From NCBI GenBank assembly GCA_021323535.1, contig JAJONO010000006.1, forward strand, positions 1 to 64,000: a stretch of 64,000 nucleotides of DNA, given 5' to 3'. The DNA comes from Bacteroidota bacterium (GTDB lineage: Bacteria > Bacteroidota > Bacteroidia > B-17B0 > Aurantibacillaceae). Under the pieces are notes generated by a model. The model was not told the DNA's origin, searched no databases, and worked only from the letters and a program-made list of their open reading frames with translations. Position numbers and translations under genes: made by a program. Shown in pieces: positions 27,025-34,737 of the stretch. The stretch's first letter is position 1. Each line of letters starts with the position of its first letter.

Positions 27025-27759
27025 ATGGATAACAATTATAGAGGTACCAACATCGACAACATCGAATACGCAACAGTTGTCGGTCAGAACAAATTATTAA
27101 GAGCATCTTTTTCATGGATGGCGCTCGCAATGGTAATTACAACTTTAACTTCTTTACTGTTTGCTTTCGTTCCAAACTTCACATCGGTCTTATATAATGT
27201 CGATATTGAAGGATATATGCGTCCTACAACCCTTGCTTACGTGATAATGTTTGCTCCGCTGGCTTTTATTCTCGCCCTTAACTTTGGGTTTAACAGAATG
27301 TCTTTCCCGGTTTTAATCGCGGTGTTCGTTTCTTTTGCTGCAATTATGGGAATCAGCTTAAGCTCAATTTTCTTTGTTTACACGGTAGGCTCAATCGTAA
27401 AAGTATTCTTTAGTACAACTGCACTTTTTGCCTTAATGGCAATTGCCGGATATACAACTAAAACAGACTTAACAAAATTAGGAAGCATTTTAATGATCGG
27501 TTTCTTTGGAATTCTGATCGCTTCATTGATCAATATGTTTATGCGTAGTCCTGGTATGGATTATGTGATCAGCATCATTGGTGTGATCGTTTTCACGGGC
27601 TTAACTGCATACGATGTACAAAAAATCAAACAATTAGGTGAAGATGCGGGAAGCTCAACACACACAAGTAAATTAGGTGTAATGGGAGCTTTAACGCTTT
27701 ACATGGATTTCATCAACCTGTTCATGTTCCTTCTTCGTCTTTTTGGAAGAAGAGATTAA
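27025..27759 (+). CDS. Bax inhibitor-1/YccA family membrane protein
   Basis: Seven-TM protein of the BI-1/YccA family; bacterial relatives interact with FtsH (YccA) or act as pH-sensitive calcium leak channels (BsYetJ). The 244-residue product has seven hydrophobic stretches and the TM6-7 segment GLTAYDVQKIKQL (about residues 192-204). ALTLYMDFINLFMFLLRLFG at the C-terminus is a family hallmark. It is monocistronic with its own terminator. Confidence 0.9.
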   Translation: MDNNYRGTNIDNIEYATVVGQNKLLRASFSWMALAMVITTLTSLLFAFVPNFTSVLYNVDIEGYMRPTTLAYVIMFAPLAFILALNFGFNRMSFPVLIAVFVSFAAIMGISLSSIFFVYTVGSIVKVFFSTTALFALMAIAGYTTKTDLTKLGSILMIGFFGILIASLINMFMRSPGMDYVISIIGVIVFTGLTAYDVQKIKQLGEDAGSSTHTSKLGVMGALTLYMDFINLFMFLLRLFGRRD

Positions 27760-27775
27760 TAAAAAAATATTTTTC

Positions 27776-27810
27776 AAAAAAGCCGGGATACAAAATGTTC
27801 CGGCTTTTTT
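27776..27810 (+). terminator. Intrinsic terminator after the BI-1 gene
   Basis: AAAAAAGCCGG and CCGGCTTTTTT form an 11-bp stem with a 13-nt loop and a T-run, about 17 nt after the stop codon. Confidence 0.88.
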
Positions 27811-27814
27811 TATA

Positions 27815-27917
27815 CATGTCCGACCCCTGAGCCTCCGCTAAAGCTTCAGCGGCACGCGGACGAGGGTCATAATGCATGTTTGGAACATGCTATACATGTT
27901 TGGCTCTTACGGAGTCA
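27815..27917. repeat. REP-like element, diverged copy upstream of the HTTM gene
   Basis: In this orientation it reads CGACCC (27821), a long insert, GGGTC (27864), then ATAATGCATGTTTGGAACAT, TATACATGTTTGG and CTCTTACGGAGTC. The order and words match the reverse complement of the two tandem elements at 62067-62375 (palindromes CGACCC/GGGTCG and GACTCCnnnGGAGTC). The insert contains a second near-palindrome CCGCTAAAGCTTCAGCGG (27835-27852). It overlaps the first ATG of the HTTM open frame. Confidence 0.6.
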
Positions 27918-29402
27918 GTTATTTCTTATCTTTATTGCATATTGTTTTTTCTCAAGAAAATATTCATCCGCTTTTCATGGAACTATGAACTGGATCTAAG
28001 AGCGCTTTCATTAATGCGTATTGGTATTGGAGCAGTTATTATTGCCGATCTTCTCATCCGTATGAGCGATCTTTCGGCGCATTATACCAACGATGGCATT
28101 TGGCCAACGCACCTTATTCATACCTTCGGATGGAGAACCGGGTTCTGGAGTCTGCATGAACTGAGCGGAAGTTTTGCCTGGACTCTTTTTTTATTCTGTA
28201 TTCATTTTGTCTTTGCCGTTTCCTTTTTACTTGGGTATAAAACAAAGATCTCCACTTTAATAGTATGGCTGCTTTATATTTCATTGCACAACCGTAACCT
28301 TTATGTTCAACAATCGGGCGACGATCTTTTGAGGCTTACCTTGTTCTGGGGGTTGTTTCTGCCATGGAACGCTTATTATTCGATCGATTCAAAGCATTTT
28401 TATTACGAACCCAAACAAAGGCATTTTGCTAATCTGGGTTACATGTTGCTGATCGCTTCTGTTTATTTTTTTACGGTGAATCTTAAATACAGTACAGAGT
28501 GGAGAGGTGAGGGTACAGCGATTTATTATGCGCTTAGTCTCGACCAGTTACGCTTGCATCCGGTGGGTGACTGGCTCTATGCTCATCCGGGATTAATGCA
28601 TGTTCTCACGCATGTGTTTTATTATGTCGAATTTCTTATTCCCGTTCTTATTTTGTGGCCCGCTAAGAAAGGGTATTTAAGGTTTCTTGCTTTTATTTTA
28701 ATTATGTTTCTTCATACAGGAATTGGCCTTACTCTATATGTCGGATTATTTTTTGTGATCAACATGGTTACTGCAATTGGATTGATCCCGGAAGTAATGA
28801 TGGATAAACTTGAAAATAAAATAAAGCTACTGCGTTACATCTCACGAGACGCCATCTTACGGACTACTTCAAGACGTCCGAAAAAGAAAATTAATTTAAG
28901 GGTCCTTGGAAATTCAGTTTGTGTTATTTCTATTGTCATTTGCCTGATCATAAATCTTGCGTCGCTCCGTTGGTTCAGTTATGAACTGAAGAAAGATCTC
29001 ATGATCCCTGTAAACGCTGTGCGCCTTGATCAATACTGGGGTATGTTTTCACCCAGCGTATTAAAACGCGATGGGTGGTTTGTATATCATGGGCTCGATT
29101 CTATTGGAAGACAGTGGGACCTTAGACTTAACCAGCCTTATGTAGATTACAAAAAACCAGAATCTGTGGTAGGAATGTACACCAGCGACCGTTGGCGCAA
29201 ATTGGCCGAGAATATGCAAAGAGAGAGCCAGACATTTTTGCGGCCGCTTTACTGCCGTTATGTTATCAAAAAGTGGAACAGGGAACATCCTGAAAAAAAG
29301 ATTGCTACCTTGAATTTAAAATATATGCAAAAAGAAAATCTCCCGGGTTATAAAACCGAACCGGTACAGGAAATTCTTTACAGCGTTTGCGATGGCCGTT
29401 AA
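27876..29402 (+). CDS. HTTM domain membrane protein
   Basis: Membrane protein related to vitamin K-dependent gamma-carboxylase (HTTM domain); bacterial function unknown. The frame is 508 residues. The family-like part starts at LDLRALSLMRIGIGAVIIADLLIRMSDL (residues 40-67), then HYTNDGIWP and at least seven membrane segments up to about residue 370, and ends in a soluble tail. The ATG at 27876 lies inside a REP-like repeat, so the true start is probably downstream, for example TTG at 27942 or ATG at 28014. It overlaps the next gene by 11 nt. Confidence 0.8.
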   Translation: MFGTCYTCLALTESVISYLYCILFFLKKIFIRFSWNYELDLRALSLMRIGIGAVIIADLLIRMSDLSAHYTNDGIWPTHLIHTFGWRTGFWSLHELSGSFAWTLFLFCIHFVFAVSFLLGYKTKISTLIVWLLYISLHNRNLYVQQSGDDLLRLTLFWGLFLPWNAYYSIDSKHFYYEPKQRHFANLGYMLLIASVYFFTVNLKYSTEWRGEGTAIYYALSLDQLRLHPVGDWLYAHPGLMHVLTHVFYYVEFLIPVLILWPAKKGYLRFLAFILIMFLHTGIGLTLYVGLFFVINMVTAIGLIPEVMMDKLENKIKLLRYISRDAILRTTSRRPKKKINLRVLGNSVCVISIVICLIINLASLRWFSYELKKDLMIPVNAVRLDQYWGMFSPSVLKRDGWFVYHGLDSIGRQWDLRLNQPYVDYKKPESVVGMYTSDRWRKLAENMQRESQTFLRPLYCRYVIKKWNREHPEKKIATLNLKYMQKENLPGYKTEPVQEILYSVCDGR

Positions 29403-30186
29403 TTTTCACCAGATAAAAAAATACATGTCGCATTTTTTTAGTGCGAAGCGTAAAGGTCACGCTGTGCATTCACCTTTTGCTTATAAACTCTGCGAAGAAG
29501 TTTTTTATAACACCAATAGTTTCTACGATTTTGAAACTCTGAAAGAAGTACGATTGTCATTGGCAAGAAACAAAACAGAACTGGTGATTGGAGATTTTGG
29601 AGCGGGATCAAAAACATTTAAAGGAAACAAACGAAAAGTGAGTGATATTGCCTCGAAAGGAATCAGCAGTTCGCTTCAAAGCGAATTGTTGTATAAACTC
29701 ATTAATTATCTGAGGCCTGCCACTATCATTGAGTTAGGAACCTCATTAGGATTAAACACGCTTTATCTTTCAATGGCCAATTCCAGGGCTAAAGTGTATA
29801 GTATTGAAGGTTCTGAAAGTCTTTTTGAATTTGCAACCAGCCTTTCCGCGAAAAATAAACTAACGAATTGCGAAATCATTCATGGGAAATTTGATGCTGT
29901 ATTGCCAGGGCTTCTTAATAAAATTAATTCGTTGGACCTTTTTTATGTTGACGGAAATCATACCTATGAAGCAACACTGAATTATTTTAATATGGCCCTC
30001 GAAAAAAGAAACACCGATTCAGTTTTTATTTTTGATGATATTTACTGGAGCGAAGGAATGACAAGGGCCTGGAACGACATCAGCAACAACGCGAAAGTTA
30101 CTTTAAGCATTGACGCTTTTTATTTTGGATTAGTCTTTTTTAAAACGGAAGTAAAAGAGAAAGTGCATCTTAAGATTTTGGTCTGA
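29392..30186 (+). CDS. Class I SAM-dependent methyltransferase
   Basis: 264-residue putative O-methyltransferase-like protein. The SAM-binding motif is IIELGTSLGLNTLYLS (about residues 114-129), followed by YSIEGSESLFEFA (acidic residue at the end of strand 2) and LFYVDGNHTYEATLNYF and FIFDDIYWSEGM further on, the Methyltransf_24 pattern. An N-terminal segment of about 100 residues (HAVHSPFAYKLCEEVFY) is typical of Bacteroidota members. It overlaps the HTTM gene by 11 nt. The substrate is unknown. Confidence 0.85.
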   Translation: MAVNFHQIKKYMSHFFSAKRKGHAVHSPFAYKLCEEVFYNTNSFYDFETLKEVRLSLARNKTELVIGDFGAGSKTFKGNKRKVSDIASKGISSSLQSELLYKLINYLRPATIIELGTSLGLNTLYLSMANSRAKVYSIEGSESLFEFATSLSAKNKLTNCEIIHGKFDAVLPGLLNKINSLDLFYVDGNHTYEATLNYFNMALEKRNTDSVFIFDDIYWSEGMTRAWNDISNNAKVTLSIDAFYFGLVFFKTEVKEKVHLKILV

Positions 30187-30310
30187 AAAAAGCGGGGAGA
30201 TCAGAAGGAACTAACGATTTTACTAATAATAAACAACATGAAACCTACCACCCCCCGCCATTATCTTATTTGCAGCGAAATAAAATTACTGTGAATTACC
30301 GCAATTTGTT

Positions 30311-30331
30311 TACCCCGTAATGGGGGATTTT
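30311..30331 (+). promoter_or_regulatory. TACCCC-N5-GGGGGATTTT motif
   Basis: TACCCC, GTAAT spacer, GGGGGATTTT: the best copy of a motif found in four intergenic regions of this window. Possible operator. The downstream gene is the receiver-like protein at 30602, but a nearer short transcript could also be the target. Confidence 0.45.
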
Positions 30332-30490
30332 ACTGAAAAGAGAGGTTAACCGCAAAAAAGAAACGGATGTCAAAATACATACCTGAACCTTTGTGAATTA
30401 TCAATTTTACTGGGTGTTGCAGTAGTAGAGCCTGTCATAAAAGACTCATCAGCTTCATGTATAAGCATTTAAATTAAATACTGAAACTTT

Positions 30491-30524
30491 AAACCGGGGG
30501 GTGTAAAAAAGCCGGTTTTGTTTT
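30491..30524 (+). terminator. Terminator-like hairpin before the receiver gene
   Basis: AAACCGG (30491-30497) pairs with CCGGTTT (30512-30518) across a 14-nt loop, followed by TGTTTTTG. It may end transcription from the methyltransferase operon or a small RNA. Confidence 0.5.
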
Positions 30525-30601
30525 TGTTTTAAGATAAAATGTTCTAACTTTAGTATGTTGCCTTGTACTAATCTGTTCCTGATCTATAAACCGCTTAAAA
30601 C

Positions 30602-31096
30602 GTGAAGAAGTTGGAAACAAAACAAGAGCCGATACGTGTTTTTCTTTTTCTTGAGGAAAACTCACCCAGAAAGATTTTTAAAGATGCCCTTCAACAGGTT
30701 CCTTTTGAAACGGAACTTTCAATATATTATTTCTCTGAATTAGTCGAAGCCATAGCTCCTGGTCAGCAATTACCCGATATTATTTTTATCAGTTGTAATC
30801 TACCTTGTTTAAAAGCAAAACGTTGTTTAATGGATATACGTAAGAGTACAAAACTTAAAGATGTACCGGTAATAATTTTTTCCAACTCTTCGTACCTTGA
30901 GGAAATTCATAAAGTGTATGACTGGGGTGCCAATTTGTATGTTCCAAAATCTGTTCTTATTAAGGAAAAAATCAAAACTATGGAAGCTGTTTTTGAAAAC
31001 AGATGGAGAAAAAATTTACTTAAACGTAATCGCTCGCGTTTTGTGTTGAGCGCGATTATGGACGAAGATCACCATCTTACCCGTCACGAGTCTTAA
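30602..31096 (+). CDS. Degenerate response-regulator receiver protein
   Basis: 164-residue stand-alone receiver-like domain with a GTG start. The fold pattern is clear: VFLFLEENSPRK gives the acidic pocket, PVIIFSNSS the Thr/Ser switch and NLYVPKS the conserved Lys. The phosphoacceptor position is Ser: IIFISCNLPCL instead of the usual LDxxMP-type. It therefore probably cannot be phosphorylated in the normal way and may act by protein interaction. A basic tail of about 35 residues (NRWRKNLLKRNRSRF) follows. It converges with and overlaps the next gene by 4 nt. Confidence 0.75.
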   Translation: MKKLETKQEPIRVFLFLEENSPRKIFKDALQQVPFETELSIYYFSELVEAIAPGQQLPDIIFISCNLPCLKAKRCLMDIRKSTKLKDVPVIIFSNSSYLEEIHKVYDWGANLYVPKSVLIKEKIKTMEAVFENRWRKNLLKRNRSRFVLSAIMDEDHHLTRHES

Positions 31097-32445
31097 TTAT
31101 TTTTATTAAGCCATTTTAGAATTTCGTCGGTAATCTTATAATTAAAATTTCCCTTAGCATACATTCCGTTTCTGAAATTTTCTACCGCTTCTTTGTAGGA
31201 GTTACTTTTCATCATAAAATGATCGAGGTCCTCTATTTGCACACGGGTGGCTGTTCCGGGGCGAGCGGCGTTAACGGTTTGTTCGATAAGAATGGGTTCA
31301 ATAGGCGCGCATTGTTCGTAATCGGTTCCGCCATTGATCACAAGCACAGGGCAATTGGTTTGTTCCCAGGATTGGGCCAGGTTTAGCGAATCAATCTGTT
31401 GCCAGAATTTCCAATGTCTTCCCCACATATTATTGCTTCCTGCTTTGTGTTCAAGTTCACTGGCTACAATGTTTTTATATTCGGGAATGTTATAGAGTTG
31501 TTCACGCGTTTTTTTCAGGACAAAAAATTCATAATATACTTTTTGGATCAACCGGATAAAATCTTCAGTTTGCTCGTAAGAATAATTGTCCAGTAAAGGC
31601 TTCTGCACACGATGCATTTCCAGGAGGAATTCACTCCATGGTCTGAATACAGTTCCAAATACCATCACACCTTTAGGTTTATGAAGTTTGGCAATTTCAG
31701 GTGCTATAACGCCTCCCATAGAATGTCCCCAGATGTAAAGTTTGTTCTTGTCCACAAAACTTAAATTCTCCATGTATTTATATCCGGCATCAAAACTCTG
31801 AATATCCGTTACAAGATCTGCTTCTGTGCAAGGCTCGCAACCATAACTATCGCCCATACCGGATTTTTCAATCGTTACAACAGCGTAACCATTTTTCAAC
31901 CATTCATTTATAAGTTTACCATTGTAGCCCGAGTTGTAATTTTCAATACTTCCACAGCCATATCCGGGAATCAATAGAATGCAGGGTACATTTGTTTCCC
32001 CCTGTCCGAGTGAATCGTTCAGGCGGGTTTTTGGTTTACGGGTAATGGTTCTTAATGCTCCTTTTTTAAAAGTCACCCAATCATATTGTACATCTGCAAT
32101 TTCAGAAATTTCAAACGGGCGCATCACACCTTTACCTTTTGCCGTCATTGTTTTTGAGCCACGTATCACTTTTACTTCAACAGGATCATCTGTCCGAATA
32201 GCTGAAGCCAACAAAAAGAATTCCTGCATATTTTTCACTTCTTTATTATTAAAGGAAATGATGATATCATTTTTCTTCAGCTTTAAAGAACTGGCTGTTG
32301 AGTTGGCGAAAACAGAATCAATCCTTATTCCTTTTTCTGAAGGCTTTCCAAGGATTCCTACAATGGCTTTACGTTTTGGACCTGGTATTGAAAACGCAAC
32401 CAGAGTAATCAATAAAAAAGCAGCTGTTATCCTGAGTTTAATCAT
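31093..32445 (-). CDS. Exported PDZ-alpha/beta hydrolase fusion
   Basis: 450-residue exported hydrolase. A signal peptide (residues 1-20) is followed by a PDZ-like domain (about 29-105: GIRIDSVFANSTASSLKLKKNDIIISFNNKEV) and an alpha/beta-hydrolase domain. The oxyanion region is LLIPGYGCGS, the nucleophile elbow GHSMGG (about 238-243), a probable acid lies in NGGTDYEQ and the His in LDHFM. The PDZ-hydrolase order is seen in other Bacteroidota S9-like esterases. Substrate unknown; periplasmic or surface location expected. Confidence 0.8.
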   Translation of the reverse strand: MIKLRITAAFLLITLVAFSIPGPKRKAIVGILGKPSEKGIRIDSVFANSTASSLKLKKNDIIISFNNKEVKNMQEFFLLASAIRTDDPVEVKVIRGSKTMTAKGKGVMRPFEISEIADVQYDWVTFKKGALRTITRKPKTRLNDSLGQGETNVPCILLIPGYGCGSIENYNSGYNGKLINEWLKNGYAVVTIEKSGMGDSYGCEPCTEADLVTDIQSFDAGYKYMENLSFVDKNKLYIWGHSMGGVIAPEIAKLHKPKGVMVFGTVFRPWSEFLLEMHRVQKPLLDNYSYEQTEDFIRLIQKVYYEFFVLKKTREQLYNIPEYKNIVASELEHKAGSNNMWGRHWKFWQQIDSLNLAQSWEQTNCPVLVINGGTDYEQCAPIEPILIEQTVNAARPGTATRVQIEDLDHFMMKSNSYKEAVENFRNGMYAKGNFNYKITDEILKWLNKNN

Positions 32446-32478
32446 ACATTAAAATTAATCCACACAGATTTTAGTTCC

Positions 32479-32500
32479 TTACCCCATAAAGAGGGATTTT
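32479..32500. promoter_or_regulatory. TTACCCC-N5-GAGGGATTTT motif
   Basis: TTACCCC, ATAAA spacer, GAGGGATTTT. It lies in the divergent 153-nt gap between the PDZ-hydrolase gene and the T9SS beta-propeller gene, both of which encode exported proteins. It is one of four copies in this window. Confidence 0.45.
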
Positions 32501-32564
32501 ATGTTAAAAAATTATGGAAGCTGCCACTTAATAAATAAAACTACCGGTATACTAAAAAAGGTTT

Positions 32565-32593
32565 TTGTTATCTTGTATTAAAATCTATTTTTG
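32565..32593 (+). promoter_or_regulatory. Promoter of the T9SS beta-propeller gene
   Basis: TTG at 32565-32567, an 18-nt spacer and TATTTTTG at 32586-32593 match the Bacteroidota pattern. The -7 box ends 5 nt before the ATG, implying a leaderless mRNA. Confidence 0.7.
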
Positions 32594-32598
32594 GTTTT

Positions 32599-34338
32599 AT
32601 GAAAACACAAATCATGTTCCGTTGTAAAATAGTATTGTTTATCCTTTTTACAATAAAATTCAGTCATCTTAAATCACAAACTACTTTGATCTGGGCGCAT
32701 CAACTCGGCTCGGTTTCGAATCAAAATCTGGCGTATGCAATGTCGGTTGACAATAACAACAATTACATCATTACCGGTAATTTCAACGGTACGTTTGATA
32801 TTGATCCGTCGCCCACCACGGTAAATCTTTCAACAGCGAGCGGAGATGGTTATGTAGCCAAGTTCAATTCATCAGGAAATTATGTATGGGCCTTTAACTT
32901 CAGTTCTTCCGGTTCTGATTATTCAGATGCCAATGACGTTAAAGCCGACGCGTTGGGGAATATATATGTTACCGGCGATTTTACCGGGACACTGGATTTT
33001 GATCCCGGAAGCGGAGTCAGCAATCTCACAGCCTCAGGAACTAAAGATGCTTTTATTGCCAAGTATGATGCTAATGGTAATTACGTTTGGGCATTTAATA
33101 TCGGTACTTCCTCTCAAAACAGTTATGGCAGTAAACTGGCTCTTGATAACAATGGAAATGTTTATGTAACCGGAGCTTTTGCAGGAACAGTAGACTTTAA
33201 TCCTTCGGCCTCCACAAATGCCCTTACAGCCACCAATGGAGATGCCTTCTTCGCGAAATATTCTTCTTCAGGAAATTATATTTGGGCATTTTGTTTCGGA
33301 AATGCTTCCGGAAATTGTTTCAATACCAATATTGATATTTTTGGGAATAATATAAAAATGACCGGTATTTTTTCAGGCACGCTTGATTTTAATACTTCAG
33401 CTTCAACTAATAATCTTACAGCAACTAATAACACAAGATTTCTTGCCAATTATGATCTTAATGCCAATTATGTGTCTGCTCAGACTTTTGAGGTAGGACC
33501 TGTGTTCATTTACGCTCTGGGAAATTCAATGGCTCATGATAATGCCGGAAATCTTTATATAGGGGGGCAGTTTTCAGGAACCATAGATTTCGATGCGGGC
33601 CCTGGGACTTCCACCTTAACTGCCCTTGGGTCTAACGATGTTTTTTTGATGAAACTAAGCAGCACAGGAAGTTTTATTTGGGTGAAGAATGTTACTTCAA
33701 GTACCGGAAATAATGATCTGGGTCAATCTGTCAAAACAGATCCTAATGGCGATGTATTTATAGCAGGAGGTTTTTCAGGAAATGCTGATTTTGATCCGTC
33801 CAGTTCTACGTTCACTCTTGCAGGTACAGGTTACTCTGATATCTATGTTGCAAAGTATACATCGGCCGGCAATCTTGCCCTGGTTTTTGAATTGGATAAT
33901 CCTTCACCACCCAGCAGCTCTTATTCAAATGTTTTTGGATTATACACTGATAATTCAGGCGACGTTGTTATATCAGGAGCATTCCAGGGATTTAATATTG
34001 ATTTTGATCCGGGACCCGGGGCTTTACCCTACAGCTGTGGAATGGCGTCCGATATTTTTATTGCGAAATATGCTACTTTACCTGTGGGACTTTCTGATTC
34101 AAAAACTTTATCCAATCAACGGATGTATCCAAACCCGACACAAGATGAAATTACTTTGGATCTGCAAGACCATCATAACCATCCTTTTGAAATTTCTGAT
34201 ATGACCGGAAGAATACTTAAAAAGGGCACCTTCAGAAATGAAACAAAACTTGACGTCAGCGATTTGCCTGAAGGTATTTATACAATAAGGATTTTTTCTG
34301 AAGGTGCTTCTGTTACTTCAAAACTAATTAAGAAGTAA
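32599..34338 (+). CDS. T9SS-secreted SBBP-repeat beta-propeller protein
   Basis: 579-residue exported protein. An N-terminal signal segment (residues about 9-27) is followed by repeats of about 50 residues with the motif GN(I/V)YVTG-F-GT-DF(D/N)P, an SBBP-type beta-propeller pattern. The last 75 residues are a type A T9SS sorting domain: MYPNPTQDEITLDLQ, then DMTGRILKKG, DVSDLPEGIYTIRI and the terminal KLIKK. It is predicted to be secreted through the outer membrane and anchored or released. The ligand is unknown. Confidence 0.85.
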   Translation: MKTQIMFRCKIVLFILFTIKFSHLKSQTTLIWAHQLGSVSNQNLAYAMSVDNNNNYIITGNFNGTFDIDPSPTTVNLSTASGDGYVAKFNSSGNYVWAFNFSSSGSDYSDANDVKADALGNIYVTGDFTGTLDFDPGSGVSNLTASGTKDAFIAKYDANGNYVWAFNIGTSSQNSYGSKLALDNNGNVYVTGAFAGTVDFNPSASTNALTATNGDAFFAKYSSSGNYIWAFCFGNASGNCFNTNIDIFGNNIKMTGIFSGTLDFNTSASTNNLTATNNTRFLANYDLNANYVSAQTFEVGPVFIYALGNSMAHDNAGNLYIGGQFSGTIDFDAGPGTSTLTALGSNDVFLMKLSSTGSFIWVKNVTSSTGNNDLGQSVKTDPNGDVFIAGGFSGNADFDPSSSTFTLAGTGYSDIYVAKYTSAGNLALVFELDNPSPPSSSYSNVFGLYTDNSGDVVISGAFQGFNIDFDPGPGALPYSCGMASDIFIAKYATLPVGLSDSKTLSNQRMYPNPTQDEITLDLQDHHNHPFEISDMTGRILKKGTFRNETKLDVSDLPEGIYTIRIFSEGASVTSKLIKK

Positions 34339-34340
34339 TT

Positions 34341-34718
34341 TCAACGTAATAAACTTATATTTCCTTTCATCTCTATTTCCTTAGTGGTAAAAAGCAATGC
34401 ATGCAGGACATAGAAATAAGTTCCGGGAGGGCAGGCTTTTCCTTTTGTTGTCCCGCCCCAACATTTTTTCTGATCGTTCGATTCGAAAATGAGAGTTCCC
34501 CAGCGATCAAAAATTTTTAGATCCATTTCTTTGATGCACTTTCCGTATACGCAAAACTGATCGTTTACACAATCACCATGAGCGTGAAAATAATCAGGAA
34601 TTAAAACTTCGCAACTATCTTTTATAATAGTATCCTGTGGCAAAGCTTCTTTAACAGTTTGTGAAAAAGAGGATAAAGAATTAAGTAAAACGAAAAGTAC
34701 AATAGCGATAAACTTCAT
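34341..34718 (-). CDS. Stand-alone CHU_C (T9SS type B) domain protein
   Basis: 125-residue exported protein that is almost only a CHU_C/gliding-motility C-terminal domain: signal peptide (residues 1-19), then IPDYFHAHGDCVNDQFCVYG, IKEMDLKIFDRWGTLIFES, CWGGTTKGKACPPGTYFYV and GNISLLR. In other proteins this module is a C-terminal secretion tag of large adhesins. Here no cargo domain is left, so it is either a remnant or a small secreted protein. It converges with the upstream T9SS gene by 2 nt. Confidence 0.8.
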   Translation of the reverse strand: MKFIAIVLFVLLNSLSSFSQTVKEALPQDTIIKDSCEVLIPDYFHAHGDCVNDQFCVYGKCIKEMDLKIFDRWGTLIFESNDQKKCWGGTTKGKACPPGTYFYVLHALLFTTKEIEMKGNISLLR

Positions 34719-34737
34719 CTTAACTAAGATAAAGAAT

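Larger units (their letters stand above)
30187..30601 (+). other. Intergenic region with possible short transcript
   Basis: 415 nt without a convincing gene. It holds the TTACCCC/GGGG motif (30311-30331), a weak -7 box AACCTTTG near 30386-30393 and a terminator-like hairpin at 30491-30524, so a transcript of about 130 nt is possible. All open frames are short and lack protein-like composition. Confidence 0.35.

Noticed and set aside
27876-27941. First 22 codons of the HTTM frame as real protein
   Set aside because: They coincide with a REP-like repeat and do not match HTTM homolog N-termini; the frame is kept but the start is doubtful.
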